From Microcaldota archaeon (lineage in GTDB: Archaea; Micrarchaeota; Micrarchaeia; Norongarragalinales; UBA8480): a DNA stretch of 19,108 nucleotides. Both the position numbers and the translations under genes were made by a program. Shown here in pieces: positions 1 through 7,346 of the stretch (within the stretch, counting starts at the first letter, position 1; each line of letters begins with the position of its first letter). The stretch is from NCBI GenBank assembly GCA_023247085.1, contig JAHFHC010000016.1, forward strand, positions 1-19,108, written 5' to 3'. Under the pieces are notes generated by a model that searched no databases, had not been told where the DNA came from, and saw only the letters and a program-made list of their open reading frames with translations.

Positions 1-63
1 TTCTTCTTGTCTAAATTTTTTTAAAAAGCCTCCGTAGCTCAGGGGCAGAGCGCTTGTCTCGTA

Positions 64-137
64 GCCATGCCTTTTCTTTAGCAAAGAAAAGGCCAGGCGT
101 GGCCAAAAGAAACTAAACACGCTTTAACTGGTAAGAT
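64..137 (+). other. tRNA intron 1 (anticodon loop, position 37/38)
   Basis: A 74-nt intron at the canonical archaeal site after base 37. A relaxed bulge-helix-bulge can be drawn: 3-nt bulges TAG (62-64) and ATA (136-138) separated by a four-pair helix of 58-61 with 132-135 that contains one C-A mismatch, then C65-C66-A67 paired with T129-G130-G131. Cutting after the second base of each bulge gives exactly the exon ends needed for the anticodon loop. Inside lies a perfect 10-bp hairpin (CCTTTTCTTT 70-79 with AAAGAAAAGG 83-92, 3-nt loop). Confidence 0.8.
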
Positions 138-158
138 AACAAGAGGTCGCGAGTTCAA

Positions 159-198
159 AGACAACTGTTTTTTTCAGAGAAAAAGCAGCTTCGAACAA
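159..198 (+). other. tRNA intron 2 (T-loop, position 58/59)
   Basis: A 40-nt intron inside the T loop. G153-T154-T155-C156 can pair with G193-A194-A195-C196. This leaves a 5' bulge AAA (157-159) and a 3' bulge starting at 197. Cutting after the second base of each bulge joins 158 to 199 and restores the TTCAAGT T loop and a perfect 5-bp T stem. The 3' bulge is 5 nt in this drawing, not the canonical 3, so the motif is relaxed. Non-canonical T-loop introns are known in some archaea. The exact cut could shift by up to two bases without changing the mature sequence. Confidence 0.75.
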
Positions 199-212
199 GT
201 CTCGCCGGGGGC

Positions 213-222
213 TTTTTCTTTT
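213..222 (+). terminator. T-rich terminator of the tRNA
   Basis: TTTTTCTTTT directly follows the acceptor stem. T tracts of this kind terminate archaeal RNA polymerase. The first T is also the discriminator base of the tRNA. Confidence 0.5.
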
Positions 223-309
223 ATCAACGTTTAAATAAACTAGATTCGTTATTCAAAGTAGACAGCAAAATTTATTTTTTTTATTTTCTTTCGGATGTTG
301 TAATTTTCA

Positions 310-1179
310 ATGGTGCTTGCAGAATATTTAATCGGAATCATTTGCATTTTGTTATTTGCAATTTTTGCATTTAAACGCGATGCATTAACTGAAGAAGGCA
401 CGCTTACTGCTATTATTATTGGTTTACTTGTTTTTATTTTTCCAGCTGCGCCGATTCATGGTAGAATTTGGTTTTCTTTGCTTGCAGTTTTTTTCATTAG
501 TTCCTTTGCAGTTACTAAATATGGCGAAGCTGCAAAAGAGGCGGTTAACAAGCAATTTGCAAAAGGTTCAACGCGTGATTTAATGCAAGTGTTTGCCAAT
601 GGTGCGGGCGCAGCGCTAGTAGCGGTTATTTATTATTTTTATCCCTTGCCAAGTGTGTTTTTGGCTTTTGCAGCTATTTTAGCAACTGTAAATGCAGATA
701 CGTGGGCAACTGAATTAGGAGTATTATCGAAGTCAAAGCCATTTTTAATAACGAGTTTAAAACAAGTTGAACCGGGGGTATCTGGTGCAATTTCTCGATT
801 TGGCTTATTTGCATCAGCTATTGGCGCTGGTTTAATTGCGCTTAGCGTGGTGCTATTAGTTTACATTGACCAAATTTATTTTGGCATTGCGGAAGTTTTT
901 ACAGTTATTCCTGGCGGTGTTTTTAACTTTATTTTATTTGTTACTTTTTTTGGAATTATTGGTTCAATATTAGATAGTGTGCTTGGCGCAACTGTACAAG
1001 TGATGTACTATTGTAAAAAGTGTAAGTGTGAAACTGAACGTACTGAACATGTATGCGGTAAAAAAACGGTTTATTTAAAGGGAATAAAGTTTTTCGATAA
1101 CGATGTTGTGAACTTAGTTTCATCACTAATGGCCGGCGTATTGGCGTTTTTCACTTTTGTAGTGATGTTCGGATACTAA
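310..1179 (+). CDS. DUF92 / TIGR00297-type integral membrane protein
   Basis: A 289-residue polytopic membrane protein that I recognise as the DUF92 family. Characteristic motifs are the N-terminal ALTEEGTLTA (25-34), NADTWATELG (128-137), the segment around PGVSGAISRFG (155-165), the GSILDSVLGAT stretch (218-228) and NDVVNLVSS near the C-terminus (264-272). A cytoplasmic loop carries a metal-binding-like cluster C235, C238, C240, H247, C249. Plant VTE6 is a family member acting on phytyl phosphate, so a role in prenyl or polyprenyl phosphate metabolism is possible but unproven here. The ATG start immediately precedes the first hydrophobic helix. It lies about 100 bp downstream of the tRNA and on the same strand as the genes that follow. 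Confidence 0.88.
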   Translation: MVLAEYLIGIICILLFAIFAFKRDALTEEGTLTAIIIGLLVFIFPAAPIHGRIWFSLLAVFFISSFAVTKYGEAAKEAVNKQFAKGSTRDLMQVFANGAGAALVAVIYYFYPLPSVFLAFAAILATVNADTWATELGVLSKSKPFLITSLKQVEPGVSGAISRFGLFASAIGAGLIALSVVLLVYIDQIYFGIAEVFTVIPGGVFNFILFVTFFGIIGSILDSVLGATVQVMYYCKKCKCETERTEHVCGKKTVYLKGIKFFDNDVVNLVSSLMAGVLAFFTFVVMFGY

Positions 1180-1281
1180 ACTAGTAAGCTTTTTTACCGC
1201 TTTGTTCGTATTATTTGTATTATAAGTTAAACGCTAATGGCACATGAAGCTATTAATGCACTTTAAAGAGGAATTATCGCT

Positions 1282-2220
1282 ATGACGATTGACAATCAAG
1301 TATACGACACTATAGTTATTGGAGGAGGTGTGACTGGCTTTGGAGCAGCTATGTACGCGGGTAGATTTACGATGAAAACTCTAGTTATAGGCGAAAGCAT
1401 GGGTGGCACAATTATTCTCACGGATGTAGTTGAAAACTATCCTGGGTTCAAGAAATTAACTGGAATGGAATTAGCAAATAATATAGCTGACCACGCGAAA
1501 GAATATGGTATAGCTGTTGAAAATGATCGTGTCGTATCTGCAAAGAAAAAAGGTAAATTATTTGAAGTTACTGTTAGTGGTGGTAAAGTTTTTAGGGGCA
1601 AAACAATAATAATTGCAACCGGTACCCACTGGAAAAAATTAGGAGTTCCAGGTGAAGAGAAATACACTAACAAAGGCGTACATTATTGTGCTTTGTGTGA
1701 TGGCGCTTTTTACCGAAATAAAATTATAGGCGTAGTTGGTGGAGCTGATTCTGCAATAAAAGAAGCGCTTTTACTTACTACTTTCGGATCAAAAGTTTAC
1801 GTGTTTGCTCGCGGTGAAAAAATCAAGCCAGAGCCAGTAAACGAATTGAAATTAAATAAAAATAACAAAGCAACTGTGTTTACTAAAGTAAATGTAAAAG
1901 AGATTTTAGGCGATGGTAAAAAAATGAACAAAGTTTTACTTGACCGAGAAATAAACGGGTCAAAAGAATTCCCTTTAGATGCTTTGTTTGTTGAAATTGG
2001 CCATTTACCCTTATCGCAACTAGCAGTTGAACTTGGCGTCAAAGTAAACGCAAAAGGAGAAATTCCAATTAATCGCTTGTCTGAAACAAATGTTCCGGGT
2101 GTATTTGCGGCGGGGGATGTTGTGGATACGAAATTTAAACAAGCTATTACTGGCGTAGCAGAAGGAGTAACTGCGGCTTATTCGGCATATGAATATCTTC
2201 AAAATGCTGAACACGTGTAA
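1282..2220 (+). CDS. trxB: Thioredoxin reductase (TrxB-like flavoprotein)
   Basis: A 312-residue low-molecular-weight thioredoxin reductase fold, normal in length. The N-terminal FAD dinucleotide motif IGGGVTGFGAA is at residues 13-23. The redox-active pair is CALC (136-139) in the usual YCALCDGAF context. A second nucleotide-binding glycine motif (GVVGGADSA, 150-158) is followed, where NADPH enzymes have HRRxxxR, by FARGEKIKPEP (175-185), which lacks that arginine cluster. The C-terminal FAD contact AAGDVVDTKFKQ is present. It would reduce thioredoxin or a glutaredoxin-like partner in the cytoplasm; the electron donor is uncertain. The ATG start follows a GAGG ribosome binding site (about 1268-1271) at a plausible spacing. 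Confidence 0.92.
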   Translation: MTIDNQVYDTIVIGGGVTGFGAAMYAGRFTMKTLVIGESMGGTIILTDVVENYPGFKKLTGMELANNIADHAKEYGIAVENDRVVSAKKKGKLFEVTVSGGKVFRGKTIIIATGTHWKKLGVPGEEKYTNKGVHYCALCDGAFYRNKIIGVVGGADSAIKEALLLTTFGSKVYVFARGEKIKPEPVNELKLNKNNKATVFTKVNVKEILGDGKKMNKVLLDREINGSKEFPLDALFVEIGHLPLSQLAVELGVKVNAKGEIPINRLSETNVPGVFAAGDVVDTKFKQAITGVAEGVTAAYSAYEYLQNAEHV

Positions 2221-2255
2221 AAAGTTAGTTAAATATTTGAGCGGGCGTTATAAGA

Positions 2256-2813
2256 GTGAACGAACGGGAAACAAAGGTGAAGAAAGTTGGCGTATGCCTT
2301 GGGCTTTATGTTATGCCAAATGGAAAGCCGGACTTAGCTTCGAGGCTTCGAGTTGAAAAAGCAGTTGAAATGCTTCATAGTGGTGAGTTAACTCATCTTA
2401 TTTTTTCTGGCGGGCGTAATGCGAACACAATTGGCAAGGGAAGAAAAACAACTGAAGCGCTTGCAATGATTGAACATGCTGAAAAGTACGCTAAAGCGAT
2501 TGGTTTACCTGCTAGAAAATGGAATTTTATAAGCGAAAACGACTCGCATAATACAAAAGAAAATGCACGGAATTCGCTGTCTTTGGTGCAACGTCATAAC
2601 CCTAAAGAAGTTTTAGTTTTTACTCATCCGCAGCATGCTGAACGTACACGCAAAATTTTCCATGACGCTGGATATGGCAATCGCGCTTGGAAACTAAAAA
2701 TAGTTAGCGTTCCAGTAATTGCCCAGCATAATTATCAACGCCCTTTTGTAGCAGCGTTTAATTTCATTGTTGATAAAATAGAGCACGCTAAACGCAAAAA
2801 ACAAATGCGATAA
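2256..2813 (+). CDS. DUF218 / YdcF-SanA-type protein
   Basis: A 185-residue protein starting with GTG. It fits the DUF218 family: a hydrophobic strand ending in the conserved SGG (LIFSGGRN, about residues 47-54), then a helix with conserved acidic residues, then SENDSHNTKENA (about 92-103), matching the family's E-x-x-S-x-x-T-x-E-N, and a later FTHPQHAERT strand-helix. Family members such as SanA, ElyC and YdcF are linked to the cell envelope in bacteria, with unclear biochemistry. This copy has no N-terminal membrane anchor, so it may be cytoplasmic like YdcF. No strong ribosome binding site is visible ahead of the GTG; it may be transcribed with trxB, 35 bp upstream. Confidence 0.78.
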   Translation: MNERETKVKKVGVCLGLYVMPNGKPDLASRLRVEKAVEMLHSGELTHLIFSGGRNANTIGKGRKTTEALAMIEHAEKYAKAIGLPARKWNFISENDSHNTKENARNSLSLVQRHNPKEVLVFTHPQHAERTRKIFHDAGYGNRAWKLKIVSVPVIAQHNYQRPFVAAFNFIVDKIEHAKRKKQMR

Positions 2814-2831
2814 TCTGAAGTCTTGCTTTAG

Positions 2832-2840
2832 TTTATATAG
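2832..2840 (+). promoter_or_regulatory. Box A promoter of the secreted-peptidase operon
   Basis: TTTATATAG lies 22-30 nt ahead of the ATG at 2862, the spacing expected for an archaeal box A. Transcription should therefore start at or just before the start codon, giving a leaderless or nearly leaderless mRNA. No ribosome binding site is seen between the box and the ATG. Confidence 0.6.
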
Positions 2841-2861
2841 CGAGCCATCATTATTTCTACT

Positions 2862-4937
2862 ATGAACCGCGGCTTATTTCTCTTGTCATTTACGTTTTTA
2901 CTCTTGTTTGGAAGCATAATTGTAAATGCACAAACAACCGCTTCTCCACAAAATTTTCATGGAAAGGAAATTCAAACACTCGTTGACTATTTGCGTTCGC
3001 TTAACTACACCGCTGAAGCGGATAATATAGAGAAGTACTTGAATAATAGCAACATTATTATTGAACCACTTTCGGGTGGGCAACATGGATTGAATAAGTG
3101 GCCACAAGGTCCGATTTATGTTGATCCGGGTGCATTTAACCATCCAAGGCTTCCGTGGAATAAGTCTAAGCCATCTGATGAAAGTGCTATGATTAGTTTG
3201 GCTTCAACACTGTTGCATGAAAAGTATCATTCTGAACACCATGGTTTTTGGAAGCGCGTAGGGAGCAATGGCGGGCATAAGCTAGGCGGGGATAATCCAA
3301 TGGAAGTTGAAGGTTGGAACGTTACAATGGACTTTTTGGACAGAGCTATTAATGAAACGCTGAAAAAAGCAAACAATGCACAAACTGCAGCTGAAAAAGA
3401 ACATTGGCTTGAACTTGCAGACCAACTTATTGGCATTAAACTAACTCGGATTACGGACTACAAGGAAAATAAATATGGGCCAGAGTTATGGAACGCAACT
3501 GAGCTTGGCGAATTAAAAGGCAACGTAACTGACAAGCTAAAAAAACTTCAAAATGGCGAAGACCCTTCAGTCAAGTCCGTTATAGACGATCATAATGAGT
3601 TTGAACGAAAAGTGAAGCTAAAAGCCGCCGAGTATTTTGCTGATTTCAACCAAAAAGTAGACGCTATGACTAATGATTATGGTGCTAAGCTAGCACGGGT
3701 GCCGTTAATGGTTAACAACAAGTCCATTGAGACGCCAGTTAAAGTTGAAGTATCACTGTCAATTGATAATCCAAGTGACTTGGGCACTGGGCCGTACGTA
3801 TTCCAAATTAATTTTCACGGTGCTGGAAATTCAGTAACTGTTCAGCAAAATGAATCCAGTTTTCATCCACAATACTATCTAACTATTGATTCGAGTGAAG
3901 TGACGCGTATTTACCGTTCTGATGTGCCAATGCAAACCGCACAGGAATTGCTTAGACGTGGTGAAATAACGGTTTCTTCCACTCCTCCGATTGGTCGACA
4001 GTTTGAAGACACTTGTGGGAATGGTTTACTTGATCGAGGAGAGCAATGTGATTATGGCTATGCTTGTCCGGAGCGAATGGTCTGCTCAATAATGTGTGAT
4101 TGTGTTTATCCGGTTGAAAACCCGTCTGGAAATTTGCAACCTTTACCTCCGCGTGCGCCAATTCAGCCAGATAAAAATGGGAATTACTGGGCGATTATAA
4201 ATGCATATAACGACAACACAGGCAAAATACCCGCATACTTTCAAGGGCTATTGGCAAACGAAGCTATAGCAATTAAAATCGCTGGCGTAAACGGAAACGT
4301 TTACACTTATGCTGCAGTTATAAAGAATAAGAAGCTTGAAAGCTTTTCAAAAAGTGAGTCAATATCTCCAACTTTACGAATTTCTTTCGATGAAAAAATA
4401 ATTCAAAAAATCAAAAACTCAGCTGAACCACTAACTGCGGTTATGGCGGCGCTTAACGATGGTAGCATAAAACTTGAACCACTTACTCCGGCTAATCAGT
4501 TTAAAATTCTACTTGCTAATTTTGGAGCAAAAATCCTTGGAATTTTAAAACAAGGTCAATTTAATGTTAAACCAGGAGATAGTATCCAAATAACTTACTT
4601 AGGCCGAGACGCTACTCTTGTTGGCAACCCGTATAAACTGCAAATTGTCATTATTAAAAACGAGCCGGTTATGCCCGTGATGAGGAGCTATGAAAGTTAC
4701 CCAATTGGCTACACTAACCAGCGAAGTCAACAGTTAATTGCACAAGCTCCACAGCGCTTCTCGACAAACGCAGGAATTTATAATCAACAATTAAACAATT
4801 ACCGCGCTCAGTTGGCTCGCGTTTCACAAGTTCAATTACCGTCCTACGGTGGAGCATATCAGCCATCTGGAGTTTTTACAACCGGCTATTCAACAGGCGC
4901 ACGTTACCTAACTGCAATTGGAGGAGCTAGACGATGA
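2862..4937 (+). CDS. Secreted HExxH putative metallopeptidase with Cys-rich module
   Basis: A 691-residue exported protein. Residues 1-23 form a signal peptide with a likely cut after VNA. HEKYH at 119-123 is an HExxH zinc motif, and E148 or E150 about 25 residues later, in an MEVEGWN context, could be the third ligand of a gluzincin. A predicted helical region follows (about 155-275), then a beta-rich segment. A compact Cys module at 385-414 has six Cys and the pattern CGNGxxxxGEQCDxG, resembling DUF4215/Myxococcus-type Cys-rich repeats. A second globular region (about 440-650) and a Gln/Tyr/Ser-rich tail complete it. I do not recognise the whole protein; peptidase activity is inferred only from the motif. 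Its stop overlaps the next ATG (ATGA), so it is translationally coupled. Confidence 0.75.
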   Translation: MNRGLFLLSFTFLLLFGSIIVNAQTTASPQNFHGKEIQTLVDYLRSLNYTAEADNIEKYLNNSNIIIEPLSGGQHGLNKWPQGPIYVDPGAFNHPRLPWNKSKPSDESAMISLASTLLHEKYHSEHHGFWKRVGSNGGHKLGGDNPMEVEGWNVTMDFLDRAINETLKKANNAQTAAEKEHWLELADQLIGIKLTRITDYKENKYGPELWNATELGELKGNVTDKLKKLQNGEDPSVKSVIDDHNEFERKVKLKAAEYFADFNQKVDAMTNDYGAKLARVPLMVNNKSIETPVKVEVSLSIDNPSDLGTGPYVFQINFHGAGNSVTVQQNESSFHPQYYLTIDSSEVTRIYRSDVPMQTAQELLRRGEITVSSTPPIGRQFEDTCGNGLLDRGEQCDYGYACPERMVCSIMCDCVYPVENPSGNLQPLPPRAPIQPDKNGNYWAIINAYNDNTGKIPAYFQGLLANEAIAIKIAGVNGNVYTYAAVIKNKKLESFSKSESISPTLRISFDEKIIQKIKNSAEPLTAVMAALNDGSIKLEPLTPANQFKILLANFGAKILGILKQGQFNVKPGDSIQITYLGRDATLVGNPYKLQIVIIKNEPVMPVMRSYESYPIGYTNQRSQQLIAQAPQRFSTNAGIYNQQLNNYRAQLARVSQVQLPSYGGAYQPSGVFTTGYSTGARYLTAIGGARR

Positions 4938-5326
4938 AATTCGGATTAAAACAAGCTGCAATTGTCATCATTGTAATGATTGTGCCAGTTGGCGGTGAAC
5001 AAGTTGTTGCAAGCGAGGCAAATTCTCACATCTATGCACTTTTAGTAGCTGGAAATATTGAAGAAGCACTTGTTGATTCGACAATGGAGCGAACAATTGT
5101 TTCTTATGACTTACCTACCAATTCGGAAAAAGAAGCGTCTTGGTACTATGTGATGGGCGTAGTTGCAAGTGTTGCGCCTGAATCTAAACGCATTGAATTA
5201 CAAGCGTTTGTAAACAATCAGCCAACTGAACAAGTCACTGCACAAATGGCAGATGTACTGGACTTTGCAAATAACCGCACAACAGAAGCGCAATTTAAGT
5301 CTAAAATGGAAATAAAACAAGTGTGA
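4934..5326 (+). CDS. Small exported protein of unknown function
   Basis: A 130-residue protein with a hydrophobic N-terminus (about residues 8-20, rich in Val and Ile) that looks like a signal peptide or membrane anchor, followed by a soluble domain of about 105 residues without cysteines. I do not recognise the family. It sits between two putative exported metallopeptidases and overlaps both by 4 nt, so it is probably made in proportion to them. A role as inhibitor, pro-region, chaperone or partner of the peptidases is a guess from context only. Confidence 0.7.
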   Translation: MKFGLKQAAIVIIVMIVPVGGEQVVASEANSHIYALLVAGNIEEALVDSTMERTIVSYDLPTNSEKEASWYYVMGVVASVAPESKRIELQAFVNNQPTEQVTAQMADVLDFANNRTTEAQFKSKMEIKQV

Positions 5327-6696
5327 GTCGAATGCGTTTTTTTGTCTTAATTGCCTTGGCGTTTTTACTTTTTGGCTGTATTGCATCATCTTCGAACAAT
5401 TTACCTCTGGCAATGAACAACGCAAGTTCAAGACAAATTGAAGAAACTTTGCCAGCACAACAAAGCGAAACTAGCAAGGAAGACTTTGAAGTTCCAACTG
5501 TTGCAGTTCAAGACGACTTCGTTGTAGACCAGTCAAAACTAATTGACAAATTCGAACGCGATAAAAATCTTTTTCCAAACTCAATTGCAAAAAGCGGTTT
5601 TTTCAAAGGCGATGAAACAGCTCAAGATATTTTGTCGGGTCATATTACGAATTATTCAATAACTGATTTTCAAGGTGCTTCTGAAAATAATAGGAAAACA
5701 TTTGCGTTTAAAGTGCTCAATGCTTTACGCATGCTTGGGTACAAGTTGAACTGTGACTTTGGTTACTTCACTTGCTGGCATAACTTTCTAAAAGACAACA
5801 ATTTAGTTGAAAGCGATATAGTTTCGCGTGAAGCGCTTGAAAAACTTGATCAACAGTTAGCAGAGCTTGAACGACGTGATTCAACTGCGGCTAAACGTTT
5901 TCCACTTTATGGTGAGTTTACTGAAGAAAACCTCGGTAGTGAACCTTCAAAGAACCATTTAGTTGCTTTATTCGTGAATGAATACGAATTACTTCCATTT
6001 AGCTTAATTGGAGATGCAAATTCGTTTAGGCACTTTTTTGCTGAACAACTTCCAGAAGGTGGCGGTAACGACTATGCAATTAAATGCAATTTACAACATC
6101 AATGTCTTGTGTCGTTTAAAACTAGTTATTATTCAAGCTTAAGCAATGAAAACAACACAAATAATATTTTCATAATTAGGGGTGATTTTGATTTTCCTGC
6201 TATTAATCTCCACGAATATGGCCATTATCTTGACAGTAACGTACGTGGCACAAGAGCATCACTTAAGCAAGGAATAATTAATACAACTGGATTCTATGCA
6301 ATTACGTACGACTTAAGCACTGAGTTCAATCACGAAATTGGCTGGAAATACTATTCGCCTCGCGAAAATTTCACTGGCCACGAAGCGGAGTTTTTCGTTT
6401 CTGAATACGCAACCGGTTGGACGCAAGAAAACAAGCCTGGATTTTACACTGCTTACGAAGATTTTGCAGAGAGCTTTGCAATGTACGTTTTAGCTGGAAA
6501 TGTTTTCCGCTGCAAAGCTGAACAGCATTCCGTTTTAATGCAGAAATACAATTGGCTTAAAGAAAATGTCTTTAACGGAGTTGAATATAGTTATGACAAA
6601 GCCGGGCAATGCAACGAATTTTATTCAAACTACCAGCACTATGTTTTAAACTCGCCTTTTTCAAAGTTTAACTTGAATGAAATTAAAAGAAGTTGA
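5323..6696 (+). CDS. Lipoprotein metallopeptidase (HEYGH) with peptidoglycan-binding-like segment
   Basis: A 457-residue protein. GTG at 5323 overlaps the previous stop (GTGA); ATG at 5332, giving MRFFVLIALAFLLFGC, is an equally good start. The lipobox LFGC (Cys19 from the GTG) predicts lipid anchoring outside the membrane. Residues about 112-180 (FxxxNxxxFLKDNNLVESDIVSREALEKLD) resemble a peptidoglycan-binding-1 helical domain. HEYGH at 297-301 followed by an EDFAESFAMYV segment (379-389) forms a convincing HExxH...E gluzincin zinc site, with E379 or E383 as third ligand. Cys pairs C144/C151 and C255/C261 could be disulphides. The function is presumably cleavage of cell-surface or extracellular protein; the substrate is unknown. 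Confidence 0.8.
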   Translation: MSRMRFFVLIALAFLLFGCIASSSNNLPLAMNNASSRQIEETLPAQQSETSKEDFEVPTVAVQDDFVVDQSKLIDKFERDKNLFPNSIAKSGFFKGDETAQDILSGHITNYSITDFQGASENNRKTFAFKVLNALRMLGYKLNCDFGYFTCWHNFLKDNNLVESDIVSREALEKLDQQLAELERRDSTAAKRFPLYGEFTEENLGSEPSKNHLVALFVNEYELLPFSLIGDANSFRHFFAEQLPEGGGNDYAIKCNLQHQCLVSFKTSYYSSLSNENNTNNIFIIRGDFDFPAINLHEYGHYLDSNVRGTRASLKQGIINTTGFYAITYDLSTEFNHEIGWKYYSPRENFTGHEAEFFVSEYATGWTQENKPGFYTAYEDFAESFAMYVLAGNVFRCKAEQHSVLMQKYNWLKENVFNGVEYSYDKAGQCNEFYSNYQHYVLNSPFSKFNLNEIKRS

Positions 6697-7244
6697 ATAA
6701 TGTGCAAAGAATTTGGCTCATGCGGCACGGTGAAGCTTTCGACGACATCAACAACACTTTTGGCGGTTGGGCCGATGATAAGCCAACTGAAAAAGCAATG
6801 GGAGACGCTGAAAAAGCCCTTGAAAAATTGCGCGAATTGCCAATTGAACTAATTATCTCTTCTCCGCTGAAAAGAGCGGCTATTCCTGCAAAACTTTTCG
6901 CAGACGCTTTACACATTTCAATTGAAATAAGTGAAGATTTCAAAGAACGTAACACTTATGGATTCCTAACTGGAGTGAATAAAGATACTGCTAAGAAAAA
7001 ATACCCGCAACTCGTTGCTAAACTAAGCGATTTAAATTTTACTATTGAGGGCGGCGAATCATTTGCGCTTGTGCGTCAACGCGTTTTAAGTGGTTTAAAA
7101 AAAGTAATTAAGAGTGGTAAAAATACTTTAGTTGTTTCTCATGGTGGTGCGATTCGAACTATTCTACGCGAATTCGGTCAACCTCGTGTTGCTAATCCAG
7201 AAGACTTTGAAATAATTGAAATCACAAATTTAGTAATAAAATAG
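6693..7244 (+). CDS. Histidine phosphatase family protein (phosphoglycerate mutase-like)
   Basis: A 183-residue member of the histidine phosphatase superfamily. The catalytic motif MRHGEAFDD is near the N-terminus (RHGE at 11-14 from the TTG), and the second catalytic His is in VVSHGGAIRTIL. A conserved SSPLKRA segment and a downstream E-R region fit the fold. The start is uncertain: TTG at 6693 overlaps the upstream stop (TTGA), whereas GTG at 6702 gives MQRIWLMRHGE, closer to the usual family N-terminus. It is the last and only clearly cytoplasmic product of the 2862-7244 unit. The family includes phosphoglycerate mutases, alpha-ribazole phosphatases and others; the substrate cannot be told from the sequence. 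Confidence 0.88.
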   Translation: MNNVQRIWLMRHGEAFDDINNTFGGWADDKPTEKAMGDAEKALEKLRELPIELIISSPLKRAAIPAKLFADALHISIEISEDFKERNTYGFLTGVNKDTAKKKYPQLVAKLSDLNFTIEGGESFALVRQRVLSGLKKVIKSGKNTLVVSHGGAIRTILREFGQPRVANPEDFEIIEITNLVIK

Positions 7245-7254
7245 ACAAAAGAAA

Positions 7255-7278
7255 TTAGTTCATCTAAGTAAGAACTAA
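7255..7278 (+). repeat. Dyad element copy 1 (AGTTCAT family)
   Basis: Arms TTAGTTC (7255-7261) and GAACTAA (7272-7278) are perfect inverted repeats around a 10-nt spacer, followed by CTTTTTG. It lies 10 bp after the phosphatase stop and about 70 bp ahead of the small membrane gene at 7347. It could act as a terminator for the former or an operator for the latter. Confidence 0.75.
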
Positions 7279-7346
7279 CTTTTTGCTAGAAAATTGACAA
7301 AAACGCCCAAGAAAAGGTTTAAAAGAAAAAACGACGTGAAAGATGA

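Larger units (their letters stand above)
28..213 (+). tRNA. tRNA-Thr (anticodon CGU) with two introns
   Basis: Exons 28-63, 138-158 and 199-213 assemble into a complete 72-nt cloverleaf. The acceptor stem GCCTCCG (28-34) pairs with CGGGGGC (206-212) with one T-G wobble. The D stem is GCTC/GAGC (37-40, 48-51) around a 7-nt loop. The anticodon stem is CTTGT/ACAAG (53-57, 139-143), with loop C-T-CGT-A-A giving anticodon CGU, which reads the Thr codon ACG. The variable loop is AGGTC, and the T stem GCGAG/CTCGC (149-153, 201-205) closes a TTCAAGT loop once the second intron is removed. The discriminator base is T213 and no CCA is encoded. No other splicing solution I tried gave a full cloverleaf. 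The call rests on manual folding. Confidence 0.88.

Noticed and set aside
144-212. Sequence between the exons read as a split or separate tRNA half
   Set aside because: All three exons are on one strand within 186 bp and join to a complete cloverleaf by intron removal, so a trans-spliced or pseudo-tRNA explanation is not needed.
1437-2214. Three - strand open frames of 64-81 residues opposite the thioredoxin reductase gene
   Set aside because: They are antisense shadows of a well-supported gene and have no motif or ribosome binding site.
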